From the NCBI RefSeq assembly GCF_029626175.1, contig NZ_JARUBM010000002.1, positions 4,171,001-4,235,000 on the forward strand: a stretch of 64,000 nt of DNA, in the 5' to 3' direction. Below are positions 31,258 through 39,950 of the stretch, piece by piece (positions within the stretch are counted from its first letter, which is position 1; every line of letters begins with the position of its first letter). Under the pieces are notes generated by a model, which saw only the letters and a list, made by a program, of their open reading frames with translations, was not told the origin of the DNA and did not search any database. Position numbers and translations under genes: made by a program. The DNA comes from Micromonospora sp. WMMD1082. GTDB lineage: Bacteria > Actinomycetota > Actinomycetes > Mycobacteriales > Micromonosporaceae.

Positions 31258-32841
31258 GTGCGGTTCCTGGACCTGGCTGCCACCTCCGCGGCCGTCGGTG
31301 CCATCAGCGGCCGGCGGGCCAAGGTGGAGTTGCTCGCCGACGCCCTACGGCGGCTCGACCCGACCGAGGTCGCGGCGGGCTCCGGCTGGCTCGCCGGTGA
31401 GCTGCGCCAGCGGCAGACCGGCGTCGGCTGGGCCGGCCTGCGGGAGCTTCCGCCGCCGGCCGCCGAGCCGACCCTGACCGTGGCGGCGGTCGATGCCGCC
31501 ATCGACGAGATCGCGGCGGTGGGCGGGCCGGGCTCGCAGGCCCGCCGCCGCGCGCTGGTGCGGGCGCTCTACGCCGCCGCGACCGCCGATGAGCAGCGCC
31601 TGTTGACCGGGCTGTTCCTCGGCGAGCTGCGTCACGGCGCGCAGGCAGGTCTGCTCGCCGACGCGATCGCCCGGGCCGCCGGGGTGCCGGTCGCCGCGGT
31701 GCGCCGGGCGCTGCTGCTCGCCGGCGACCTGCGGGCGGTGGCGGTGGCCGCGCTCGGTGGCGGGGCCCCGGCGCTGGCCGGGTTCGGGCTGCGGGTCGGG
31801 CGGCCCCTCGCACCGATGCTGGCCCAGAGCGCGTCGTCGGTCGACGAGGCGCTCGCCGCCACGGGCACGCCCGCCGTGGTCGACGTCAAGCTCGACGGCA
31901 TCCGCATCCAGGTGCACCGCAGCGGTGCCGACATCGCCGTCTTCTCCCGCAGCCTCGACGAGATCACCAGCCGGGTTCCCGAGGTGGTGGCCGCCGTGCG
32001 CGCACTGCCCGCGCGGGAGCTCGTCCTCGACGGCGAGGCGATCGGGCTGGATGCCACCGGCCGGCCGTTGCCGTTCCAGCAGACGTCGAGTGCCGCCGCC
32101 CGCCGGGCCGGTGCCGCCTCGGGGGCGCCGGTCGCCCCGGCGGTGCGGGCCGCCGCCGAGCGGGCCGGCGAGACCGTGCTCACGCCGTACTTCTTCGATC
32201 TGCTGCACCTCGACGGGGTGGATCTGATCGACCTGCCCGGCCGCGAGCGGTGGGCGGCGCTGCGCGGCACGGCCGACGCGTCGCTGCTGGTGGGCCGGAT
32301 GGAGGTGGACGGCCCGGAACGGGCCGGCGAGGCGTTCGCCGCCGCGCTGGCCGCCGGGCAGGAGGGCGTGGTGGTCAAGGCGCCCGATGCGCCCTACGAC
32401 GCCGGCCGGCGCGGCGCGGCCTGGGTCAAGGTGAAGCCCCGGCACACCCTCGACCTGGTCGTGCTCGCCGTGGAGTGGGGCAGCGGCCGGCGTACCGGTT
32501 GGCTGTCGAACCTGCACCTCGGGGCGCGCGACCCGGACACGGGCGGGTTCGTGATGCTCGGCAAGACCTTCAAGGGGCTCACCGACGAGCTGCTGCGCTG
32601 GCAGACCGAGCGCTTCCTCGACCTTGCCGTGGAGCGTGGGGACTGGGTCGTCCGGGTCCGGCCCGAGCAGGTGGTGGAGATCGCCTTCGACGGCGTGCAG
32701 ACCAGCACACGCTATCCCGGCGGCGTAGCCCTGCGATTCGCCCGCGTGCTCCGCTACCGCGACGACAAGACCGCCGCCGAGGCCGACACCATCACCGCCG
32801 TACGCGCCCTCCAGCTCCCACCCCACCAGAGCCCGGGTTGA
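31258..32841 (+). CDS. lig: ATP-dependent DNA ligase
   Basis: 527 residues from a GTG at 31258. An N-terminal DNA-binding domain (1-175) is followed by the adenylation domain with KLDG at 211-214 (K211 takes the AMP), motif III ELVLDGEAIG, motif IV EGVVVKAP and motif V AAWVKVKPRHTLDLVV. The OB domain (LGKTFKGLTDELLRW..EIAFDGVQTSTRYPGG) closes the chain. This is the LigB-type ATP-dependent ligase found in actinomycetes beside the essential NAD-dependent one, with a repair role. Its stop codon lies inside the left arm of the palindrome at 32837-32896. Confidence 0.95.
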   Translation: MRFLDLAATSAAVGAISGRRAKVELLADALRRLDPTEVAAGSGWLAGELRQRQTGVGWAGLRELPPPAAEPTLTVAAVDAAIDEIAAVGGPGSQARRRALVRALYAAATADEQRLLTGLFLGELRHGAQAGLLADAIARAAGVPVAAVRRALLLAGDLRAVAVAALGGGAPALAGFGLRVGRPLAPMLAQSASSVDEALAATGTPAVVDVKLDGIRIQVHRSGADIAVFSRSLDEITSRVPEVVAAVRALPARELVLDGEAIGLDATGRPLPFQQTSSAAARRAGAASGAPVAPAVRAAAERAGETVLTPYFFDLLHLDGVDLIDLPGRERWAALRGTADASLLVGRMEVDGPERAGEAFAAALAAGQEGVVVKAPDAPYDAGRRGAAWVKVKPRHTLDLVVLAVEWGSGRRTGWLSNLHLGARDPDTGGFVMLGKTFKGLTDELLRWQTERFLDLAVERGDWVVRVRPEQVVEIAFDGVQTSTRYPGGVALRFARVLRYRDDKTAAEADTITAVRALQLPPHQSPG

Positions 32842-32896
32842 TCATGAGGTTAGCGGGGGTTTGGTGATCGAAACGCCCGCTAACCTCATGATCAAC
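32837..32896. terminator. 21-bp-arm palindrome, bidirectional terminator (GTTGATCATGA family, copy 1)
   Basis: Arms GTTGATCATGAGGTTAGCGGG (32837-32857; positions 1-20 are also found in copy 2 up to ATGA) and its exact complement (32876-32896) flank an 18-nt loop. The stops of both convergent genes (ligase TGA at 32839-32841, SURF1 TGA at 32892-32894) are supplied by the arms. Probably terminates transcription from both sides. Confidence 0.85.
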
Positions 32897-33716
32897 GCGA
32901 CTCTTGGGGGGAGGGGGAGGGGTCGGCGGCGAGGTCGCGGGGGAGGGGGTCGGGGGTGCCGGACGACTGGCGGGCCTCGCGGCGGGCGATCCAGCCGTAG
33001 CCGACCAGGGTCATTGCCGCGAAGATCCACCACTGCACGACGTAGCCGAGGTTCTGCCAGTTGTTGGCGTGACCCACCGGCACCGCCTTGAACACCGGAT
33101 CGGCGGCCGGGGTCTGCTCGTCGAGCAGCACGTACGCGCCGTGAATCGGGTACGGCAGCTCCCCGGCGAGCTGGGGCACGGAGACCCGGCGGCTCTCCAG
33201 CCGGCCGTCGCGCCTGGCCACCCGGGCGTTGCCGCTCTCGCTCGCGTGCACCCGACCCTCGACGGTCACCTCGCCCGCGGGCGAGGGCGGCACCTGCGGC
33301 TGCGCCATCGCCCCGCCCGGTGCCGGCGGGATCCAACCCCGGTTCACCAGGACGGCCGTGCCGTCGGCCAGCACCAGCGGGGTGACCACCTCGAAACCGA
33401 CCCTGCTCTCGACCGTACGGCCCCGGACCAGCACGATGTTGTCGGTGTCGTACCGGCCGGTGACGGTGACCCGGGTGAAGGTCCGCTCCTGCGCCGGTGG
33501 CGGGCCGGCCGTGCCGGGGCCGCCGGTCGGGGCGGGGAGCGTGTCACGCAGCGGCACCGCGGCCATCCGCAGCCCGGCGTCGATCCGCTCGTTGACCGCG
33601 GTCCGACCGTGGTAGCGGTCCAGTTGCCAGTTGCCGAGCAGCACCATCACCGTGGCGGCGACCAGAGCCAACGCGAGAAGGCCCAGCCAGCGTGGCGTCA
33701 GCAGGAACCGGTACAC
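32892..33716 (-). CDS. SURF1-family cytochrome oxidase assembly protein
   Basis: 274 residues. Membrane span 1 at 10-30 (WLGLLALALVAATVMVLLGNWQLDRY, with the conserved GxWQ-R), a large periplasmic domain with RVTVTGRYD, VRGRTVESRVGFEVVTPL and LVNRGWIPP, then NWQNLGYVVQWWIFAAMTLVGYGW as span 2. This is the SURF1/Shy1 plan, used in assembling the haem a/copper centre of cytochrome c oxidase. The C-terminal Pro/Ser tail is disordered. Convergent with the ligase gene. Confidence 0.93.
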   Translation of the reverse strand: MYRFLLTPRWLGLLALALVAATVMVLLGNWQLDRYHGRTAVNERIDAGLRMAAVPLRDTLPAPTGGPGTAGPPPAQERTFTRVTVTGRYDTDNIVLVRGRTVESRVGFEVVTPLVLADGTAVLVNRGWIPPAPGGAMAQPQVPPSPAGEVTVEGRVHASESGNARVARRDGRLESRRVSVPQLAGELPYPIHGAYVLLDEQTPAADPVFKAVPVGHANNWQNLGYVVQWWIFAAMTLVGYGWIARREARQSSGTPDPLPRDLAADPSPSPQESR

Positions 33717-33992
33717 GCCACGAGGCTACCCCTACGGCCACCCCGGGCCGCGCCGGACCGTCCACCAGGCCGGCCCGCCCGTCCACCATGCCGTCGCCGG
33801 GCGCCCGGCCGGAGGATGCCGGAGAAGGGGCCGGGGATTGCGGAGAGTGTCCGTTTCGGGGCGGTCCGCGTAGGCGCGCCGCGCGGGAGTGGACGCGGGG
33901 GGCGGGCGGCACGTACCGGCCGCCGGCTTCGGCTATCGTCACGCGGGCGGAGCGCGCCGACGGTCGGCACGCCGACCGCTCGCGAGGAGTCG

Positions 33993-35468
33993 ATGATGAC
34001 CGTCGTGCCGCGTCTGGTGCTCAGTGCTCCCTCCTCCGGGCACGGCAAGAACGCGTTGGCGATCGGTCTGCTCGCCGCGCTCGCCGACCGGGGTCTCGGG
34101 GTTGCCGGATTCAAGATCGGGCCGGACCAGGTGGACGCGGCGTACCTCGGCCTCGCCGCCGGCCGGCCCGGACGCACCCTGGACCCGCGGCTGGTGGGCA
34201 CCGAGCGGCTCGCCCCGCTGCTGCTGCACGGCGCGGCCGGCACGGAACTCGCGGTCGTGCAGGGCAGCATGGGCCTCTACGACAGCCTCACCGGCCGCAG
34301 CGAGACCGAGTCGACCGCCGCCATCGCCACCGCGCTGCGCAGCCCGGTCGTGCTGGTGGTCGACGTCGCCGCGATGGGTCAGTCGGTGGCCGCCCTCGTG
34401 CACGGCTTCCGGGCGTACGACGAACAGCTCTGGATCGGTGGGGTGATCCTCAACCGGGTCGCCTCCGCCCGGCACGAGGCGCTGCTGCGCGAGGCGCTGG
34501 ACGACATCGGCATACCGGTCTATGGCGCGCTGCGCCGCCAGGACCTGCCCTCGGTGCTGCCGTCCCGCCGGCACGGTGTGGTGCCGGTGCTCGACGGCGC
34601 CGGCGAGGCCGCCCGGGCGGTTCGCCGGCTGGGCGAAGCGGTGACCGCGACCGTGGACCTGGAGCGGCTGCTGGGGCTGGCCCGCTCCGCTCCGGAGCTG
34701 GGGGTCCAGCCGTGGTCGCCGGTGGTCACCGACGACGGCGCCCCCGCCGGCGCGGCGCGTCCGATCGTCGCGGTGGCCGGTGGGCCGGGTGGCACCTTCA
34801 GCCACGCCGAGACGGTGGAACTGCTGCGGGCCGCCGGGGCGGAGGTGGTGACGCTGGACCCGCTCGCCGACGAGGTGCTGCCGGTCGGCACCCGGGCGTT
34901 GGTCGTGGGCGGGGCACTGCCCGAGTCGTACGCGGAACAGCTCTCCGCCAACCGGCGGCTTTGCATCGCGGTCGCCGAACTGGCCCGGACCGGTAGGCCG
35001 GTGGTCGCGGAGGGCGCCGGCCTGCTCTGGCTGGCCCGGGAACTCGACGGGCTGCCGATGTGCGGCGTGATCGACGCGATCGGCAGCCTCCGGGACGGGT
35101 TGGTGGTCGGCTACCGGGAGGCGACGGCGCAGAGCGACAGCGTGGTCGCCGCCCGGGGCGAGGTGGTGACCGGGCACAAGGAGCACCGCGCGGTACTCAA
35201 CCCCCGGGGCGGGCAGCGGCCGGCGTGGAGCTGGCCGGGTGGGGCGCCGGAGGGGTTCATCTGGCGCGGCGTGCACGCCTCCCAACTCGTTCCGCACTGG
35301 GCCGCGTACCCGAGAATCGCGACGCGGCTGGTGGCCGCCGCTTCGGCCGAGCCGGCCACGGTCCCGGCCGGGCCCGGCGGCGGTGCCCCGGCCGGGCCGG
35401 CGGGTGTCGATCCGGCCGGCCCGGCCGGTGTCGCGGCGTCCGGGCCGGCCGGTGGGCCGTCGGCCTGA
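33993..35468 (+). CDS. CobB/CbiA-type cobyrinate a,c-diamide synthase homologue lacking key residues
   Basis: 491 residues; GAGGAG precedes ATG codons at 33993 and 33996. Architecture is that of cobyrinate a,c-diamide synthase: N-terminal ATP-binding domain and C-terminal glutamine amidotransferase (VVGGALPESYAEQLSAN). Three expected features are altered. The P-loop reads SSGHGKN (14-20), with Asn in place of Thr/Ser. FKxGPDYID becomes FKIGPDQVD at 40-48. The catalytic Cys of the AECGG motif is Gly341 (AEGAG). The enzyme probably cannot use glutamine normally, and ATP binding may be weakened. A conserved paralogue with a changed role, or a non-catalytic partner, is likely; a canonical cobB may exist elsewhere. 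The C-terminus carries GPAG repeats. Confidence 0.85.
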   Translation: MMTVVPRLVLSAPSSGHGKNALAIGLLAALADRGLGVAGFKIGPDQVDAAYLGLAAGRPGRTLDPRLVGTERLAPLLLHGAAGTELAVVQGSMGLYDSLTGRSETESTAAIATALRSPVVLVVDVAAMGQSVAALVHGFRAYDEQLWIGGVILNRVASARHEALLREALDDIGIPVYGALRRQDLPSVLPSRRHGVVPVLDGAGEAARAVRRLGEAVTATVDLERLLGLARSAPELGVQPWSPVVTDDGAPAGAARPIVAVAGGPGGTFSHAETVELLRAAGAEVVTLDPLADEVLPVGTRALVVGGALPESYAEQLSANRRLCIAVAELARTGRPVVAEGAGLLWLARELDGLPMCGVIDAIGSLRDGLVVGYREATAQSDSVVAARGEVVTGHKEHRAVLNPRGGQRPAWSWPGGAPEGFIWRGVHASQLVPHWAAYPRIATRLVAAASAEPATVPAGPGGGAPAGPAGVDPAGPAGVAASGPAGGPSA

Positions 35469-35471
35469 TCG

Positions 35472-37604
35472 TCAACCGACTATCCGATCCGACGGCGGGA
35501 CGAAGTCCCGGACGGGTTTGCCCTTCAGCGCGTCGCGCAGCGTGTTCGACACCGCCGCGATGGGGATCTCCGACTGGCCGTCACCGACCGCGTTGAAGGG
35601 GTTGTCAGGGTCGGAGATGAAGCTGGCCGCCGCCAACTCCGGGGTGTAGCCGACGAACCAGGCCGACCGGGTGCTGTCCGTGGTACCGGTCTTGCCGGCC
35701 ACCGGCCGACCCACCGTGCCGCGCACGCTGTCCGCCGTCGACCAGCCGCCGCAGCCGCCCGTGGCCGGGGTGTCGCCGGTGGGGCACCGGGCGGCGTCGG
35801 TCGCGGCCCGGGCCGCGTCGGCGCTGACCACCTGGCGGCAGCGCGGCTTGGCGACCTCCCGCTCGATGCCACCGACCGTGGTGAAGGTGGCGGGAGTGCC
35901 GTCGCGGGTGTAGATGGCGTTCACCGGGATCGCCTCGCAGTAGCGCCCGTCGGCGGCGACCGCGGCGTAGGCGTTGGCCATCTCCAGTGGGGTGGCGTCG
36001 GAGACGCCGAGGGTGAACGCGCCCCACTTGTTCGCTCGCGACGGCGCGGCATGCTCCCGGTCCACGTCGGTACGCCAGCGCAGCCCCAGTTGCTCGGCCA
36101 GCCGGACCGCCCGTTCCGCGCCGACCTGCTCCTCCAACCACACGAAGTAGGTGTTCACCGACTTGCCGAAGCCGGACCACATGGTCTGCATGCCGCTCAT
36201 CGCGCCGCTGGCGTTGGAAGGCTGCCAGCCGTCGTAGATCTCGGAGCGGTAGGTGTGCGGCGCGTTGAAGGTGGTGTTGAGTGTCAGGCCGGCGTCCAGC
36301 GCGGCCAGCATGGGGAACATCTTGAACGTCGAACCGGCCTGGTAGCCCGGCAGGTCGCCACCGCCCATCAGCGGGGCCACCGTGTTCGGGTAGTTGGCCT
36401 TCACCGTGGGCCCGGCCTCCGGGTTGGAGCTGAGCGGGTTCTCGTCCAGGTTGAGCGAGTAGGTGCGGTTCACCGCCATCGCCTTGACCCGCCCGGTGCC
36501 CGGCTCGGAGACCACGATGCCGTTGGCGAACGGGCTGCCGGTGTTGCCCTTGGTGCCGACGTTCTCCTCCGCCACTGCCTGGATCTTCGGATCCATGCTG
36601 AGCACGATCCGGTAACCGCCCCGGCGCAGCTTGTCCATCCGCTGCAACCGGTTCTCGCCGAACGCCGGCTGGGCGCTCCACCAGTTCTTCAGGTAGTCGC
36701 AGAGGAAGCCCCAGCTGTTCCACTCCTCGGGCACCGAGGCACAGTCGTTGGGCGGGTAGGTCAGGCGCAACCGGATCGGCTCGCCCTTTGCCGCCTCGGC
36801 CGAGTCGGGCGACAGGTAGCCGAGCTGCGCCATCCGGTCCAGCACGTAGTTGCGTCGGGCGGTGGCGTCCTTCTGGTCGGAGCTGGCCGGGTCGTACTGG
36901 GAGGGGGACTTCACCAGACCGGCGAGGGTGGCCGCCTCGACGGCGGTGAGGTCCTTCGGGGTCTTGGAGAAGAAGATCTCGCTGGCGGCGTAGATGCCGT
37001 ACGCCCGGTGCCCGAAGTACGCCGAGTTGAGGTAGCGCTCCATCACCTCCTCCTTGCTCAGCTCCTTCTCCAGGTCGACCGCCATGCGCATCTCCTTGAC
37101 CTTGCGCATCGGCGTCTGCGCGGTGGCGTCCTGCACCTCCCTCGGCGTGGTGGCGCTGTCCCGCAGCGCCATCCGGACGTACTGCATGGTCAGCGTGGAG
37201 GCGCCCTGGGAGACGCCGCTGGAGCGGGCGTTGGCCACGAAGGCGCGGGCGACGCCCTTCGGGTCGACGCCGTGGTGCTGGTAGAAGCGGTTGTCCTCGG
37301 CGGCCACGATGGCCTGCTGCATGTTCGGCGAGATGTCGGACAGCTTGGTGTACTGCCGGTACTCCTCGTAGAACATGGTCAGCACGGTCTTGCCGTCGGG
37401 CGCGTACAGGTAGGAGGTTTCGGCGGGCAGGGCGGTGGCCAGCAGGCGGGTCTTGCTCTCCACGGCGTGCGCGGTGGCCTTGGCGCCGAGGCCGGTCAGC
37501 GCGACGGCGGGGTACGCGGCGGCGGCGACGACGATGCCGGCGATCAGGCCGGCACGGAGGAGAGGAACGAGACGACCAGCGGCAGCAAGGGGTCGGTTAC
37601 TCAC
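35472..37604 (-). CDS. Bifunctional class A penicillin-binding protein
   Basis: 710 residues, GTG start at 37604. A basic N-terminus and membrane anchor (residues 13-36) are followed by a GT51 transglycosylase with EDNRFYQHHGVDPKG and QGASTLTMQYVRM, then a transpeptidase with the SxxK serine in GSTFKMFP, SVN in GKSVNTYF and KTGTT. It polymerises and crosslinks peptidoglycan on the outer face of the membrane. A Cys-containing insert (CPTGDTPATGGCGGW) precedes KTGT, a common feature of actinomycete PonA homologues. No PASTA domain. Divergent from cobC. Confidence 0.95.
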   Translation of the reverse strand: MSNRPLAAAGRLVPLLRAGLIAGIVVAAAAYPAVALTGLGAKATAHAVESKTRLLATALPAETSYLYAPDGKTVLTMFYEEYRQYTKLSDISPNMQQAIVAAEDNRFYQHHGVDPKGVARAFVANARSSGVSQGASTLTMQYVRMALRDSATTPREVQDATAQTPMRKVKEMRMAVDLEKELSKEEVMERYLNSAYFGHRAYGIYAASEIFFSKTPKDLTAVEAATLAGLVKSPSQYDPASSDQKDATARRNYVLDRMAQLGYLSPDSAEAAKGEPIRLRLTYPPNDCASVPEEWNSWGFLCDYLKNWWSAQPAFGENRLQRMDKLRRGGYRIVLSMDPKIQAVAEENVGTKGNTGSPFANGIVVSEPGTGRVKAMAVNRTYSLNLDENPLSSNPEAGPTVKANYPNTVAPLMGGGDLPGYQAGSTFKMFPMLAALDAGLTLNTTFNAPHTYRSEIYDGWQPSNASGAMSGMQTMWSGFGKSVNTYFVWLEEQVGAERAVRLAEQLGLRWRTDVDREHAAPSRANKWGAFTLGVSDATPLEMANAYAAVAADGRYCEAIPVNAIYTRDGTPATFTTVGGIEREVAKPRCRQVVSADAARAATDAARCPTGDTPATGGCGGWSTADSVRGTVGRPVAGKTGTTDSTRSAWFVGYTPELAAASFISDPDNPFNAVGDGQSEIPIAAVSNTLRDALKGKPVRDFVPPSDRIVG

Positions 37605-37634
37605 ACCGCTAAGTTATGACATTTCCGATTCATC

Positions 37635-37651
37635 CATGAGAAATACTCATG
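37635..37651. promoter_or_regulatory. Inverted repeat in the PBP-cobC divergent region
   Basis: CATGAG-AAATA-CTCATG lies in a short AT-rich stretch between the divergent starts of the PBP (37604) and cobC (37726) genes. Its size and position fit a repressor or activator operator; the cognate protein is unknown. Confidence 0.35.
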
Positions 37652-37725
37652 AAGTGATGAGTGGTGATGCGGCCCACCCCATGGGCTCCTGTCCCCGGCG
37701 CCGCCTTCCCGGCAGGATCGCGGTC

Positions 37726-38811
37726 ATGCATGGCCAGCTGACCGGAACCCTCCGCGCGTCGCCGGCCGAGCCGGATCTCGCCCATCACGGTGACGCGGAG
37801 GTCGGCGAGGGCCTGGTCGACCTCGCCGTCAACGTGCGGCGGGCCCCGATGCCGCCCTGGCTCGCCGGGCCGGTCACGGCCTCGCTGAGCGACCTCGCGG
37901 CCTACCCGGACCCGCGCCCGGCCCGCGCCGCCGTCGCCGCCCGGCACGGCCGGCCGCAGGCCGAGGTGCTGCTCACCGCCGGCGCCGCCGAGGGCTTCGT
38001 GCTGCTCGCCCAGGCGCTGCGCGGGGTCCGCCGACCGGTGGTGGTGCATCCGCAGTTCACCGAGCCGGAGGCCGCGCTGCGGGCCGCCGGACACACCGTG
38101 CAGCGGGTACTGCTCGACGCGGCGGACGGCTTCCGGCTCCATCCCGACCGGATCCCCGCCGACGCCGACCTGGTCATGATCGGTAACCCGACGAACCCCA
38201 CCTCCGTGCTGCACCCGGCCGCGGCCCTCGCCGCCCTGGCCCGTCCCGGTCGGGTGCTGGTGGTCGACGAGGCGTTCGCCGACACCACCGCCACGCCCGG
38301 CGCGCCCGGCGAGCCCGAATCGCTGGCCACCCGCCGGGACCTGCCCGGGCTGCTGGTCGTGCGCAGCCTCACCAAGACCTGGGGACTGGCCGGGCTGCGG
38401 ATCGGCTACCTGCTCGGCGAGGCCGCGCTGCTGGCGCGGCTCGCCGCCGTACAGCCGCTCTGGGCGGTCTCCACGCCGGCGCTGGCTGCCGCGTCCGCCT
38501 GCGCCGGCCCCGAGGCGGTCCGGGCCGAGCGCGCCATCGCCGCCCAGCTCGCGGCCGACCGCGACCACCTGGTCACCCGACTCTCGGCCCTGCCGGGCGT
38601 ACGCGTGGCAGGCGACCCGGCCAGCGCCTTCGTGCTGGTACGGATCTCCGGCGCCGACCGGATCCGGATGGCGTTGCGGGACAGCGGCTGGGCGGTGCGC
38701 CGGGGCGACACGTTCCCGGGTCTCGGTGCCGACTGGCTGCGGATCGCCGTGCGGGACCGGGCGACCACCGACGCGTTCGCCGAGGTGCTGGCAGAGATCA
38801 TGGAGGCATGA
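37726..38811 (+). CDS. cobC: PLP-dependent aminotransferase-fold protein CobC (threonine-phosphate decarboxylase-like)
   Basis: 361 residues from the ATG at 37726 (MHGQLTGTLRAS); the frame is open far upstream into the PBP gene without support. Fold type I PLP enzyme: DLAVNVRRAPMPPWL, LLTAGAAEGFVLLAQAL, MIGNPTNPTSVL, VVDEAFAD and the PLP Lys in SLTKTWGLAGLRIGY. This is the actinobacterial CobC/Rv2231c group, thought to supply the (R)-1-amino-2-propanol phosphate arm of cobalamin. It overlaps cobT by 4 nt. Confidence 0.88.
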   Translation: MHGQLTGTLRASPAEPDLAHHGDAEVGEGLVDLAVNVRRAPMPPWLAGPVTASLSDLAAYPDPRPARAAVAARHGRPQAEVLLTAGAAEGFVLLAQALRGVRRPVVVHPQFTEPEAALRAAGHTVQRVLLDAADGFRLHPDRIPADADLVMIGNPTNPTSVLHPAAALAALARPGRVLVVDEAFADTTATPGAPGEPESLATRRDLPGLLVVRSLTKTWGLAGLRIGYLLGEAALLARLAAVQPLWAVSTPALAAASACAGPEAVRAERAIAAQLAADRDHLVTRLSALPGVRVAGDPASAFVLVRISGADRIRMALRDSGWAVRRGDTFPGLGADWLRIAVRDRATTDAFAEVLAEIMEA

Positions 38812-39950
38812 TGCTGGAGACCACCATCGCGGCGATCGGTCCACTCGACGAGCCGGCGATGACCGCGGCGCGGCAGTTGCAGGCCCGGTTGACCAAGCCG
38901 GCCGGCTCGCTCGGGGCCCTGGAGGAGCTGTCCGTACGCCTCGCCGGCCTGGCCGGCACCTGCCCGCCGCCGCTGCCCACCCCGGCCGCCGTGGCGATCT
39001 TCGCGGGCGACCATGGCGTGCACGCCCAGCGGGTCAGCCCCTGGCCGCAGGAGGTGACCGCGCAGATGGTCGGCAACTTCCTGGCCGGCGGCGCGGTGGT
39101 CAACGCCTTCGCCCGGCAGGCCGGCGCGTCCGTGACCGTGGTCGACGTCGGGGTGGCCAGCCCGCTCGCCGTCCCCGAGCCAAACGACCCGGCCGCGTCG
39201 TCCGGTACCGACGCTGGCGCGGCTGGCGGGCCCGGCAGCGTGGGCGGGCCGGCCGACACCGAGGTGCCCCGGCTGGTCACCGCGACCGTCCGGCGGGGCA
39301 CCCGGGACATGACCGTCACCGCCGCGCTGACCCGCGAGGAAGCGCGAGCGGCGGTCGAGGTCGGCATCCGGATCGCCGGGGAACTGGTCGACGCCGGAGC
39401 GGCGATCCTGCTCACCGGCGACATGGGGATCGCCAACACCACCCCGGCCGCCGCGTTGATCGCGGCGTTCACGGGGGTCGACGCCGCCGAGGCGACCGGC
39501 CGGGGCACCGGCGTCGACGACCCGACCTACCAGCACAAGATCGAGGTGGTACGCGCCGCGTTGCGCCGCCACACCCCTGATCCGGCGGATCCGCTGGGCG
39601 TGCTGGCCGCCGTCGGCGGGTTGGAGCACGCCGCGCTGGCCGGGCTCGTGCTCGGTGCCGCCGCGCGCCGCGTACCGGTGCTGCTGGACGGGGTGATCGC
39701 GGTCTCCGCCGCGCTCGCCGCAGTGGCCTTCGCCCCGGCCGCGGTCGGTGCCGTGGTCGCCGGTCACCGCTCCGCCGAGCCCGGCGCCACGGTCGCGCTG
39801 CGCCGGCTCGGCCTCACCCCGCTGATCGACCTCGGCCTGCGGCTCGGCGAGGGCACCGGCGCGCTGCTGGCCCTGCCCATCGTCACCGGCGCGGTCCGGG
39901 TGCTGCACGAGGTGGCCACCTTCGACTCCGCCGGGGTGGCCGAGAAGTGA
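38808..39950 (+). CDS. cobT: Nicotinate-nucleotide--dimethylbenzimidazole phosphoribosyltransferase CobT
   Basis: 380 residues. CobT activates the lower ligand base of cobalamin by transferring ribose phosphate from nicotinate mononucleotide. Seen: LTKPAGSLGALEELSVRLA, IFAGDHGVHAQRVSPWPQEVT, GDMGIANTTPAAALIAAF and the catalytic Glu region near the C-terminus (LGEGTGALLALPIV). A 25-residue Pro/Gly/Ala insert interrupts the chain after VGVASPLAVPE. It overlaps cobC and the downstream methyltransferase gene by 4 nt each. Confidence 0.95.
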   Translation: MMLETTIAAIGPLDEPAMTAARQLQARLTKPAGSLGALEELSVRLAGLAGTCPPPLPTPAAVAIFAGDHGVHAQRVSPWPQEVTAQMVGNFLAGGAVVNAFARQAGASVTVVDVGVASPLAVPEPNDPAASSGTDAGAAGGPGSVGGPADTEVPRLVTATVRRGTRDMTVTAALTREEARAAVEVGIRIAGELVDAGAAILLTGDMGIANTTPAAALIAAFTGVDAAEATGRGTGVDDPTYQHKIEVVRAALRRHTPDPADPLGVLAAVGGLEHAALAGLVLGAAARRVPVLLDGVIAVSAALAAVAFAPAAVGAVVAGHRSAEPGATVALRRLGLTPLIDLGLRLGEGTGALLALPIVTGAVRVLHEVATFDSAGVAEK

